From an uncultured Lachnospiraceae bacterium (GTDB lineage Bacteria; Bacillota; Clostridia; Lachnospirales; Lachnospiraceae), in the NCBI GenBank assembly GCA_902782715.1, contig CACZOG010000080.1, forward strand, positions 1 to 11,701: DNA of 11,701 nt. Reading direction: 5' to 3'. The position numbers were made by a program, and so were the translations under genes. Below the pieces are notes generated by a model that saw nothing but the letters and a program-made list of their open reading frames with translations, was not told the origin of the DNA and searched no databases. This document shows positions 1 to 6,664 of the stretch, one piece after another (the first letter of the stretch is position 1; every line of letters begins with the position of its first letter).

Positions 1-156
1 GCTCTTCAGAGAGCTTTTAAGATCGGATTTAATCGTGCGGCCAGGATAATGGACCAGCTTGAAGCAAAAGGTGTTGTAGGACCCGAAGAAGGTACAAAAC
101 CCCGTAAGATCATTATGGATGAATCCGAATTTACCAATATGACTCAGGATCTTTAA
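1..156 (+). CDS. ftsK: DNA translocase FtsK/SpoIIIE, C-terminal gamma domain (5'-truncated)
   Basis: Only the last 51 codons are in the window; the reading frame is open from base 1 to the TAA at 154-156. The translation begins ALQRAFKIGFNRAARIMDQL and continues EAKGVVGPEEGTKPRKI. This is the winged-helix gamma domain that ends FtsK/SpoIIIE proteins (family pattern LQRxFxIGYNRAARLMxxLExxGIVGPxxGSKPR). In the known proteins this domain reads short oriented chromosome sequences and so directs the hexameric ATPase motor at the division septum. The motor and membrane domains lie upstream, outside the window. About ten residues (DESEFTNMTQDL) follow the domain, a normal ending. Whether it is the vegetative FtsK or the sporulation paralogue SpoIIIE cannot be told from this piece. 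No terminator hairpin follows, so transcripts may run on into fhs. Confidence 0.93.
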   Translation, partial: ALQRAFKIGFNRAARIMDQLEAKGVVGPEEGTKPRKIIMDESEFTNMTQDL

Positions 157-178
157 TTTATCTTTTAAATATTCATAA

Positions 179-184
179 AAGGAG
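179..184 (+). promoter_or_regulatory. Ribosome binding site that decides the fhs start
   Basis: AAGGAG lies 7 bases before the ATG at 192 but only 1 base before the in-frame ATG at 186. Only the 192 start has workable spacing. It also gives the N-terminus MKSDIEIAQ, which looks like the usual MKTDIEIAQ-type start of clostridial homologues. The 35-base spacer 157-191 shows no clear promoter or hairpin and is too short to hold a folate riboswitch. Confidence 0.75.
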
Positions 185-191
185 AATGATA

Positions 192-1859
192 ATGAAATCT
201 GACATCGAGATCGCTCAAAGCGCTACAATGAAACCGATCACGGAAGTTGCAAAACTTCTTAACATCCCTGAAGACGAACTTGAATTATACGGTAAATACA
301 AAGCTAAAATTTCAGACGAATATATCAATTCAATTCAGAATAATTCGAACGGCAAGCTTGTTCTGGTAACTGCGATAAATCCTACTCCCGCAGGAGAAGG
401 AAAAACTACAACTACCGTAGGTCTCGGTCAGGCATTGGGACTTATGGGAAAGAAATCGGTCATCGCATTAAGAGAGCCTTCGCTCGGCCCTTGTTTCGGC
501 ATTAAGGGCGGTGCTGCAGGCGGCGGAAATGCCCAGGTTGTTCCCATGGAAGATCTGAATCTTCATTTCACGGGTGATTTCCATGCTATCACAAGCGCAA
601 ACAACCTTCTTGCAGCTTTGCTTGACAATCATATTCAGCAGGGCAATCAGCTTGGCATTGATACAAGAAGCGTTGTATGGAAAAGATGTCTTGACATGAA
701 TGACAGAGCTTTAAGAAATATAGTTGTCGGACTCGGTGCCAAAGCAGACGGCGTAGTAAGAGAAGATCATTTCGTTATAACTGTTGCTTCCGAGATCATG
801 GCTATTCTCTGTCTTGCCGATGATATGGAAGATTTAAAGAAAAGACTTTCCAAGATAGTAGTTGCTTACAATTTTGCAGGAGATCCCGTTACCGCAGGAG
901 ATTTAGGTGCGGTCGGCTCAATGGCAGCACTTTTAAAAGATGCATTAAAGCCCAACCTTATTCAGACTCTTGAAAATACACCCGCGATCGTTCACGGTGG
1001 TCCTTTTGCAAACATAGCTCACGGATGTAACTCTGTAAGAGCAACAAAGACTGCATTAAAACTTGCAGATTACTGTATTACCGAAGCCGGATTCGGTGCA
1101 GATCTCGGTGCAGAAAAATTCCTTGATATCAAGTGCAGAATGGCCGGACTTAAACCCGATGCGATCGTTCTGGTCGCTACGGTAAGAGCTCTTAAATATA
1201 ACGGCGGAGTTAAAAAAGAAGATTTATCGACCGAGAATCTTGATGCTTTAAAGAAAGGTATCGTAAATCTCGAGAAGCATATCGAAAACCTCCAGAAATA
1301 CGATGTTCCCGTTGTTGTTACTCTTAACTCATTCATTACCGATACTGAAAACGAGACCAATTTCGTTAAAGATTTCTGTATTGAAAGAGGCTGTGATTTT
1401 GCTCTTTCCGAAGTTTGGGAAAAAGGCGGAGAAGGCGGTGTTGCTTTAGCAGAAACACTTCTTAAGACTCTTGAAACAAAAGAGAGTCATTATCATCCTC
1501 TTTACAAAGATGAGTTGTCTTTGGAAGAAAAGATCGAAACCATTGCAAAAGAAATTTACGGAGCAGACGGAGTTAATTATTCTCAGAGCGCCAAGAAGCA
1601 GCTTGAGAAACTTACCAAACTCGGATTCGGCAATATGCCTGTATGCGTAGCCAAAACACAATATTCATTATCTGACGATCCCACACTTTTGGGACGTCCC
1701 GAGAATTTCAATATTGAAGTCAGAGAGTGCTATGTTTCGGCAGGTGCAGGTTTCGTAGTAGTCATAACAGGTCAGATCATGACAATGCCCGGACTTCCCA
1801 AGGCTCCCGCAGCACTTTCGATCGACGTTGTTGACGGAAAAATAACCGGACTTTTCTAA
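192..1859 (+). CDS. fhs: Formate-tetrahydrofolate ligase (10-formyl-THF synthetase)
   Basis: This cytosolic enzyme joins formate to tetrahydrofolate using ATP, giving 10-formyl-THF for purines and formyl-methionine, and in acetogens for the methyl branch of the Wood-Ljungdahl pathway. The start at 192 gives 555 residues, the usual family length. Visible signatures are the nucleotide-binding loop PTPAGEGKTTTT (about residues 64-75), the block EPSLGPCFGIKGGAAGGGNA (about 95-114) followed by LHFTGDFHAI, then EAGFGADLGAEKF (about 298-310), and the C-terminal block TGQIMTMPGLPKAPAA (about 526-541). No key motif is missing and there is no frameshift. An in-frame ATG at 186 would add two residues, but its ribosome-site spacing is poor. 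folD follows after 10 bases, and the fhs stop codon overlaps the folD ribosome binding site (TAAGGAG). The pair is almost certainly co-transcribed. It could serve ordinary biosynthesis or acetogenesis; the window alone does not decide. Confidence 0.98.
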   Translation: MKSDIEIAQSATMKPITEVAKLLNIPEDELELYGKYKAKISDEYINSIQNNSNGKLVLVTAINPTPAGEGKTTTTVGLGQALGLMGKKSVIALREPSLGPCFGIKGGAAGGGNAQVVPMEDLNLHFTGDFHAITSANNLLAALLDNHIQQGNQLGIDTRSVVWKRCLDMNDRALRNIVVGLGAKADGVVREDHFVITVASEIMAILCLADDMEDLKKRLSKIVVAYNFAGDPVTAGDLGAVGSMAALLKDALKPNLIQTLENTPAIVHGGPFANIAHGCNSVRATKTALKLADYCITEAGFGADLGAEKFLDIKCRMAGLKPDAIVLVATVRALKYNGGVKKEDLSTENLDALKKGIVNLEKHIENLQKYDVPVVVTLNSFITDTENETNFVKDFCIERGCDFALSEVWEKGGEGGVALAETLLKTLETKESHYHPLYKDELSLEEKIETIAKEIYGADGVNYSQSAKKQLEKLTKLGFGNMPVCVAKTQYSLSDDPTLLGRPENFNIEVRECYVSAGAGFVVVITGQIMTMPGLPKAPAALSIDVVDGKITGLF

Positions 1860-1869
1860 GGAGATAAAA

Positions 1870-2712
1870 ATGGCAGAATTAATTGACGGAAAACTTATTT
1901 CATCGATCATCAAAGATGAATGTAAGGCAAGGATCGAAAAATTAAAAAGCGAAGGAAAAGAAGTTGCACTTGCTGTGATTCAGGTAGGAGACGATCCCGC
2001 AAGCAGTGTATATGTAGGAAATAAGAAAAAAGCCTGCGAATACATCGGCGCAGTTTCACTTTCCTATCATCTTGAAGAGAGTGCTACTCAGGAAGAACTT
2101 CTCGAACTTATCGATAAACTTAATTTGGATGATAAAGTAAACGGTATTCTTGTTCAGCTTCCTCTTCCGAAATCATTTGACGAAGATGAAGTTATAAGAA
2201 GGATCGATCCCGATAAGGACGTTGACGGTTTTCATCCCATCAATGTCGGAAGACTTTCAATCGGTGAAAAAGGATTTGTATCCTGTACACCCGCAGGGAT
2301 CATCGAACTTTTAAAAAGAAGTAATGTTTCCATTGAAGGCAAGGAATGTGTTGTTATCGGACGAAGTAATATTGTCGGTAAACCCATGGCAATGCTTATG
2401 TTAAGAGAAAACGCAACAGTAACTGTATGTCACTCAAGAACCAAAGATTTAAGAGAAGTTACAAAGAGAGCGGATATCCTTATCGTAGCTATCGGCAAGC
2501 CTAAGATGATAGATGCTTCTTACGTAAAAGAAGGCGCAGTTGTAATCGATGTCGGAATTCACAGACCGGATCCCGACAGCAAGAAGCTTTGCGGTGATGT
2601 TGATTTTGAAAGCGTTGAGAAAATTGCTTCAAAGATCACGCCTGTTCCCGGCGGTGTTGGCCCCATGACCATAGCAATGCTTATGAATAATCTTGTAAAT
2701 TCTGCAGAATAG
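1870..2712 (+). CDS. folD: Bifunctional methylene-THF dehydrogenase / methenyl-THF cyclohydrolase
   Basis: FolD oxidises 5,10-methylene-THF to methenyl-THF, usually with NADP+, and hydrolyses that to 10-formyl-THF, the product of Fhs. It acts in the cytosol as a dimer. At 280 residues it matches the family. Seen here: the catalytic-site segment YVGNKKKACE (48-57), with Tyr48 and Lys52 corresponding to E. coli Tyr52 and Lys56; VQLPLP (95-100); DKDVDGFHP (115-123) with the folate-contacting Asp119; the dinucleotide-binding block GRSNIVGKP (164-172); and the C-terminal signature PVPGGVGPMT (258-267). The ribosome site AAGGAG (1858-1863) overlaps the fhs stop, with good spacing to ATG 1870. Cofactor preference (NADP or NAD) is not read reliably from sequence; NADP is the common case. 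An intact, ordinary gene. Confidence 0.98.
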   Translation: MAELIDGKLISSIIKDECKARIEKLKSEGKEVALAVIQVGDDPASSVYVGNKKKACEYIGAVSLSYHLEESATQEELLELIDKLNLDDKVNGILVQLPLPKSFDEDEVIRRIDPDKDVDGFHPINVGRLSIGEKGFVSCTPAGIIELLKRSNVSIEGKECVVIGRSNIVGKPMAMLMLRENATVTVCHSRTKDLREVTKRADILIVAIGKPKMIDASYVKEGAVVIDVGIHRPDPDSKKLCGDVDFESVEKIASKITPVPGGVGPMTIAMLMNNLVNSAE

Positions 2713-2739
2713 TTATATTTTATATATAATTTGTTTTTT
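2711..2739 (+). promoter_or_regulatory. AT-only stem-loop plus T run in the folD downstream spacer
   Basis: AGTTATAT (2711-2718) can pair with ATATAATT (2724-2731; one G-U pair) around the loop TTTAT, and six T follow at 2734-2739. This has the layout of an intrinsic terminator, but the stem has almost no GC pairs. The same stretch holds TATATT (2714-2719) and TATAAT (2725-2730), possible -10 elements. A TTGTAA at 2693-2698 lies 15 bases before the first, and neither has a well-placed -35. It could be a weak terminator, a weak promoter or simply AT-rich spacer. AAGGA (2742-2746) is the ribosome site of the next gene. Confidence 0.27.
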
Positions 2740-2753
2740 AGAAGGAAACGGAT

Positions 2754-4364
2754 ATGAAGTGTCCAAATTGCGGAGCACCTTTGACAGACGGTAATCTTTT
2801 CTGTGAAAAGTGCGGTGAAGAAATACATATTGTACCGGATTACGACCCCGATACCGACCTTTCGGTTGATATTGAAGGTGTTTTTGATAAAACAAGAGAA
2901 CTCGATACATATGAAGTAAAAAGAAAAAAGAAAATATCCCGTAACGAAGAAGATTACGAAGACAGGAACAGACGTACATCGAAGAGGAAAATGATCGATG
3001 ATGACGATTCTGACTGGGACGATGATGAAACCAATGAAGTACTGGCTATAAAAGATATCATTTTATCCCTTGTCGATTACTGGAACAAAAACATTTTCTC
3101 CAAGATCGTTATTGTTTTTACCGTTCTTCTTATCGCAGGAGTTATTACCGCGTTCGGATTTATGATAAAGAAAATATCCGACAAGCAGTCGATCGATTAT
3201 CTTGTTGAACAGGCAGAATACTCATATGAAAACAAAGATTATGAGAATGCCATCGATCTTTATGAAAAAGCCATAGAAAAAGATCCCGATAACGTTAAGA
3301 TAAAATATGCTATTTCCAACTGTTATATCATGGCAGGTCAGGATAAGAATGCGATATTCATTCTTCAGGAGATCGCAAACGACAATCCTGCGCTCGAAGA
3401 AGATGCTTATGAAAGAATTTTTAATATCTACTCCGAGAATGAAGATTATAACGGAATAAATGATTTTCTTTTAGGATGCAGCAATGAAACGATAGTAAAC
3501 AGATTTAAGGAATATCTCTGCAAGAAACCCGAATTCAGCCTTAAACCCGGCGAATACGAAGAGGAGATGACTCTTGAACTTACAAATGATGTAAACGGTT
3601 TCATTTACTATACGCTTGACGGTTCTGAACCTGATGAAAATTCATTCCTTTATACCGAACCCATATTGCTTGCTTCGGGCGAATATGATGTTAAGGCTGT
3701 ATTTGTTTCACAGCTCGGCGTTATCAGTGAAATTAACGAAGCTGAATATAATATTAAGATCAAAATACCTCTTGCTCCTCAGGTTTCGATCGAATCGGGA
3801 AGTTATAACGTACCGATCGTCATAAAAGTTGAAAGCGATATCAACTGTGAAACGTATTTTGTTGAATACAGACCCAATGTAAAAGAAGAAGACAGAGTCG
3901 ATCCCGATAAAAATTCGACACTTTATGAGTATCCTCTCATAATGCCCATGGGTCCTTCTGAATTCAGATTCATTTCCTATAACGAAGAAGGAATTCCGAG
4001 TACGGTCATTACCAGAAAATATAATATAACCATTCCCGATGCTACGGTAAGCAAGGAAGAAGCAGCGAATATCGCTACGGTTTACAGATATTCACTCGGT
4101 GGAATGCAGGATACCGACGGTAATGTTTCTACTGCAAAAGGTCGTTTTGAATTCATTATCGAAGATGCGGTTAATATTAAAAATACGATCTATTATGTGA
4201 TCAATGAATATTATGTTGATTACGCAAACGGTAATAAACGAACTCTGACAGGTTTAAAATTCGCAGTAAACATAAATGATTCCAATGATTACGGCACTTT
4301 GGAACTCAATGCAAAAGGCGATTATTATATTATTAAAGAAAGAAGTGTAAATTCCGAATACTAG
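2754..4364 (+). CDS. Membrane protein: zinc ribbon, one TM helix, TPR and chitobiase-C-like domains
   Basis: A 536-residue protein of unknown function. Residues 3-20 are a zinc ribbon (CPNC at 3-6, CEKC at 17-20). A charged linker follows: basic (about 56-79), then very acidic (82-92). One membrane helix spans about 116-138. Residues 146-245 look like two or three TPR units (for example YENKDYENAIDLYEKAIEKD, 158-177). Residues 258-334 form a chitobiase/beta-hexosaminidase C-terminal-type beta domain with the hallmark YYTLDGSEP (285-293). Residues 338-425 look like a diverged second copy lacking that motif. The C-terminal 110 residues I do not recognise. There is no signal peptide; the likely topology is ribbon inside, TPR and beta domains outside. 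The ribosome site GAAGGA has good spacing. nfnA starts 22 bases after the stop. The beta domain suggests binding to cell-wall or carbohydrate partners, but no catalytic motif is visible. A structural, scaffold or sensor role is inference. Confidence 0.85.
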   Translation: MKCPNCGAPLTDGNLFCEKCGEEIHIVPDYDPDTDLSVDIEGVFDKTRELDTYEVKRKKKISRNEEDYEDRNRRTSKRKMIDDDDSDWDDDETNEVLAIKDIILSLVDYWNKNIFSKIVIVFTVLLIAGVITAFGFMIKKISDKQSIDYLVEQAEYSYENKDYENAIDLYEKAIEKDPDNVKIKYAISNCYIMAGQDKNAIFILQEIANDNPALEEDAYERIFNIYSENEDYNGINDFLLGCSNETIVNRFKEYLCKKPEFSLKPGEYEEEMTLELTNDVNGFIYYTLDGSEPDENSFLYTEPILLASGEYDVKAVFVSQLGVISEINEAEYNIKIKIPLAPQVSIESGSYNVPIVIKVESDINCETYFVEYRPNVKEEDRVDPDKNSTLYEYPLIMPMGPSEFRFISYNEEGIPSTVITRKYNITIPDATVSKEEAANIATVYRYSLGGMQDTDGNVSTAKGRFEFIIEDAVNIKNTIYYVINEYYVDYANGNKRTLTGLKFAVNINDSNDYGTLELNAKGDYYIIKERSVNSEY

Positions 4365-4386
4365 GGATTTACGGAAAGGTAAAACG

Positions 4387-5274
4387 ATGTACTCAATTTT
4401 AGAAGCCAAAGAACTTACGGATTCGATATATGAATTCGTGGTTGAAGCTCCCAATGTTTCAGCCAATTGTCAACCCGGACAATTCGTAATTGTCCGTACA
4501 AACGAAGAAGCCGAAAGAATCCCTTTAACGATCTGTGATTACGACAGGGAAAAAGGAACAGTAACTATCGTTGTTCAGATCATCGGTGCGGGAACTTACT
4601 ACATGAAAGATCTTAAAGCCGGCGATGCGTTCTGCGATTTTGTCGGACCTTTGGGAAGACCTTCCGAATTGATCGATACTCCGATCGATGAATTAAAGAA
4701 GATGAAGATTTTATTTGTGGCAGGCGGATTGGGTACCGCTCCCGTTTATCCCCAGGTAAAATGGCTTCATGAGCACGGTGTTGATGCTGACGTTATCGTC
4801 GGTGCCAAGACAAAGAGCCTTCTTATCATGGAAGAAGAAATGAAAGCTGTTTCAGGAAACCTTTATATAACCACCGATGACGGAAGTTATCAAAGAAGCG
4901 GTATGGTTACAAAGGTTATCGAAGATCTTTATGCAGAAGGCAAGGAATATGATCTCTGCGTAACCATCGGTCCCATGATCATGATGAAATTCGTTTGTCT
5001 CCTTACCAAGAAATTCAATCTTAAGACTATCGTTTCCATGAACCCCATTATGGTAGACGGAACCGGTATGTGCGGTGCATGCCGTCTTACGGTAGGAGAC
5101 AGTGTAAAATTTGCATGTGTTGACGGTCCTGAATTTGACGGTCATCTCGTTAATTTCGACGAAGCCATGAAGAGACAGCAGATTTATAAAACCGCTGAAG
5201 GAAGAGCATATCTTAAAGCTAAAGAAGGCGATACGCACCATGGCGGATGCGGACATTGCGGAGGTGACAAATAA
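4387..5274 (+). CDS. nfnA: NfnA-type FAD/[2Fe-2S] subunit of NADH-dependent ferredoxin:NADP+ oxidoreductase
   Basis: The 295-residue product belongs to the ferredoxin-NADP reductase-like family often labelled sulfide/dihydroorotate dehydrogenase-like. With NfnB it forms a cytosolic electron-bifurcating transhydrogenase linking NADPH to NADH and ferredoxin; this subunit carries the NAD(H) site. Seen: FAD-binding PGQFVIVR (30-37) and RIPLTICD (44-51); NAD-binding GGLGTAPVYP (113-122); and the cluster motif Asp224-x4-Cys229-x2-Cys232-x11-Cys244 (VDGTGMCGACR, then FACVDGP). This fits the one-Asp, three-Cys [2Fe-2S] site known for NfnA. The final 15 residues are Gly-rich with His284, His285, Cys288, His290 and Cys291, a possible extra metal site. 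GGAAAGG (4373-4379) is a good ribosome site. The stop overlaps the nfnB start by one base (TAATG). A sulfide dehydrogenase or dihydroorotate dehydrogenase electron-transfer role is the alternative, but the partner gene favours Nfn. Confidence 0.88.
   Translation: MYSILEAKELTDSIYEFVVEAPNVSANCQPGQFVIVRTNEEAERIPLTICDYDREKGTVTIVVQIIGAGTYYMKDLKAGDAFCDFVGPLGRPSELIDTPIDELKKMKILFVAGGLGTAPVYPQVKWLHEHGVDADVIVGAKTKSLLIMEEEMKAVSGNLYITTDDGSYQRSGMVTKVIEDLYAEGKEYDLCVTIGPMIMMKFVCLLTKKFNLKTIVSMNPIMVDGTGMCGACRLTVGDSVKFACVDGPEFDGHLVNFDEAMKRQQIYKTAEGRAYLKAKEGDTHHGGCGHCGGDK
4465..4496 (+). repeat. Intragenic inverted repeats allowing two exclusive hairpins in nfnA
   Basis: AATTGTC occurs at 4465-4471 and again at 4488-4494, with its complement GACAATT at 4478-4484 between them. 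The middle arm can pair left (7 bp, 6-base loop) or right. The right-hand pairing extends to a perfect 9-bp stem, 4476-4484 with 4488-4496, around the loop CGT. It lies about 80-110 bases inside nfnA, in codons for a conserved stretch (PGQFVIVR). The pairing is certain from the sequence; any function is speculation. Confidence 0.45.
5260..5267 (+). promoter_or_regulatory. Full-length ribosome binding site for nfnB inside the nfnA tail
   Basis: GGAGGTGA, matching the 16S rRNA anti-Shine-Dalgarno end over eight bases, lies 6 bases before the nfnB ATG at 5274. It is encoded within the last Gly-Gly-Asp codons of nfnA. With the TAATG stop/start overlap it implies strong, coupled translation, giving near-equal subunit supply. 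Confidence 0.85.
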
Positions 5275-6662
5275 TGGATGTATTAAAGAAAGTACCTGTA
5301 AGAGAACAGGATGCTCAGGAAAGAGCACATAATTTTGAAGAAGTTTGTTTAGGTTATAACAAAGAAGAAGCAATGGCTGAAGCATCCAGATGTCTTAACT
5401 GCAAAAATGCTCAGTGTGTTAAAGGATGCCCTGTTTCAATCTCAATTCCAGATTTCATAAAAGAAGTCAAGGAAGGAAATTTTGAAGAAGCATACAACGT
5501 TATTGCTCAGTCCTCATCTCTTCCCGCTGTCTGCGGACGTGTTTGTCCTCAGGAAAGCCAGTGTGAAGGCAAATGTATCAGAGGTATCAAAGGCGAAGCA
5601 ATCTCAATCGGTAAACTTGAAAGATTTGTTGCCGACTGGGCTTTTGAAAATAATATCAAACCTTCAGTTAAGGCTGAAAAGAAAGGCAAGAAAGTTGCTG
5701 TTATCGGTTCAGGCCCTTCCGGTTTATCCTGTGCCGGCGACCTTGCAAAGATGGGTTATGACGTAACGGTATTCGAAGCGCTTCATGAACTCGGCGGCGT
5801 ACTGGTTTACGGTATTCCCGAATTCAGACTTCCCAAAGAAAAGGTTGTTAAGAAAGAGATCGAGAACGTAAAGGCTCTTGGTGTTAAATTTGAGAAAAAT
5901 ACGATCATCGGTAAATCATTTACCATTGATGAATTAATGGATAAGTACGGTTTTGAAGCCGTTTATATCGGATCGGGTGCAGGACTTCCCAAATTCATGG
6001 GTATTCCCGGAGAAAATGCCAACGGAGTTTTCTCCGCTAACGAATATCTTACACGTTCGAACCTCATGAAAGCTTTCAGAGAATCCGAAACACCGATTAT
6101 GGTAGGTAAGAAAGTTGTTGTAGTAGGCGGCGGTAATGTTGCAATGGATGCTGCAAGAACTGCATTAAGACTCGGAAGTGAAGTTCATGTTGTGTACAGA
6201 AGAAGCGAAGAAGAACTTCCCGCAAGAGTTGAAGAAGTTCATCACGCAAAAGAAGAAGGAATCATCTTCAATCTTTTGACCAATCCTACGGAAATCCTTT
6301 CCGATGAAAACGGATGGGTCAGAGGTATCCGCTGCATTAAGATGGAACTCGGCGAGCCCGACGAAAGCGGAAGAAGAAGTCCCGTTGAAATTCCCGGTTC
6401 GGAATTCGAGATCGAATGTGACGTTGTTATCATGTCACTCGGAACTTCACCCAATCCTTTGATCTCTTCGACAACCAAGGGATTGGAGATCAACAGAAGA
6501 AAATGTATCGTAACGGATGAAACGACAGGTCAGACCTCCAAAGAAGGCGTATTCGCCGGCGGAGATGCCGTTACGGGTGCTGCTACCGTTATTCTTGCAA
6601 TGGGCGCAGGTCGTGCCGCTGCAAAGGGAATTGACGAATTTCTTTCATCGAAAGGAAACTAA
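5274..6662 (+). CDS. nfnB: NfnB-type FAD/[4Fe-4S] subunit (GltD-like) of the transhydrogenase
   Basis: The 462-residue product belongs to the glutamate synthase small-subunit family. Paired with NfnA it is the NADPH- and ferredoxin-handling subunit, where the bifurcating FAD sits. Seen: two cysteine clusters for two [4Fe-4S] centres, Cys40, 43, 48, 52 (CLNCKNAQCVKGCP) and Cys87, 91, 97, 101 (CGRVCPQESQCEGKC); the FAD Rossmann motif GSGPSG (145-150); the NADPH Rossmann motif GGGNVA (285-290) with YRRSEEELPA (308-317); and the C-terminal FAD block FAGGDAVTGAATV (427-439). Length and motifs are complete. Databases often call such genes gltA or gltD. No glutamate synthase large subunit is nearby and an NfnA partner overlaps its start, so Nfn is the better reading. 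A 2-base gap separates it from the next gene. Confidence 0.9.
   Translation: MDVLKKVPVREQDAQERAHNFEEVCLGYNKEEAMAEASRCLNCKNAQCVKGCPVSISIPDFIKEVKEGNFEEAYNVIAQSSSLPAVCGRVCPQESQCEGKCIRGIKGEAISIGKLERFVADWAFENNIKPSVKAEKKGKKVAVIGSGPSGLSCAGDLAKMGYDVTVFEALHELGGVLVYGIPEFRLPKEKVVKKEIENVKALGVKFEKNTIIGKSFTIDELMDKYGFEAVYIGSGAGLPKFMGIPGENANGVFSANEYLTRSNLMKAFRESETPIMVGKKVVVVGGGNVAMDAARTALRLGSEVHVVYRRSEEELPARVEEVHHAKEEGIIFNLLTNPTEILSDENGWVRGIRCIKMELGEPDESGRRSPVEIPGSEFEIECDVVIMSLGTSPNPLISSTTKGLEINRRKCIVTDETTGQTSKEGVFAGGDAVTGAATVILAMGAGRAAAKGIDEFLSSKGN
6008..6036 (+). repeat. Perfect 9-bp inverted repeat inside nfnB
   Basis: CGGAGAAAA (6008-6016) is the exact complement of TTTTCTCCG (6028-6036), giving a 9-bp stem with an 11-base loop. 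The loop ends in a second CGGAG (6023-6027), which can pair instead with CTCCG (6032-6036) around a TTTT loop. It lies within codons about 245-255. One such stem in a window of this size could arise by chance; no function is claimed. Confidence 0.35.
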
Positions 6663-6664
6663 AA

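Noticed and set aside
157..191. Possible folate riboswitch or promoter upstream of fhs
   Set aside because: The spacer is only 35 bases and holds just an AT-rich stretch and the ribosome site, too short for a known riboswitch aptamer.
186..191. Upstream ATG at 186 as the fhs start
   Set aside because: The AAGGAG site would be only 1 base away; ATG 192 has normal spacing and a family-like N-terminus.
3616..3825. 69-codon plus-strand frame inside the 536-residue protein gene
   Set aside because: It is out of frame within a coherent domain (the chitobiase-C-like repeat) and has no ribosome site or recognisable motif.
4852..5385. Open frame of 177 codons on the minus strand across the nfnA/nfnB junction
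   Set aside because: It lies wholly opposite two well-conserved genes, shows no recognisable motif, and is explained by their codon composition.
6451..6493. Interleaved complements CCAATCC / TTGATCTC / GGATTGG / GAGATCAA in nfnB, resembling a pseudoknot order
   Set aside because: The second pair of arms share a base and leave no linker to cross the first stem, so a standard pseudoknot does not fit. Stems of 7-8 bp with loops near 20 are expected several times by chance in this length.
5274..6662. Glutamate synthase small subunit (gltD) as the primary name
   Set aside because: No large glutamate synthase subunit is present nearby, and the gene is translationally coupled to an NfnA-type partner.
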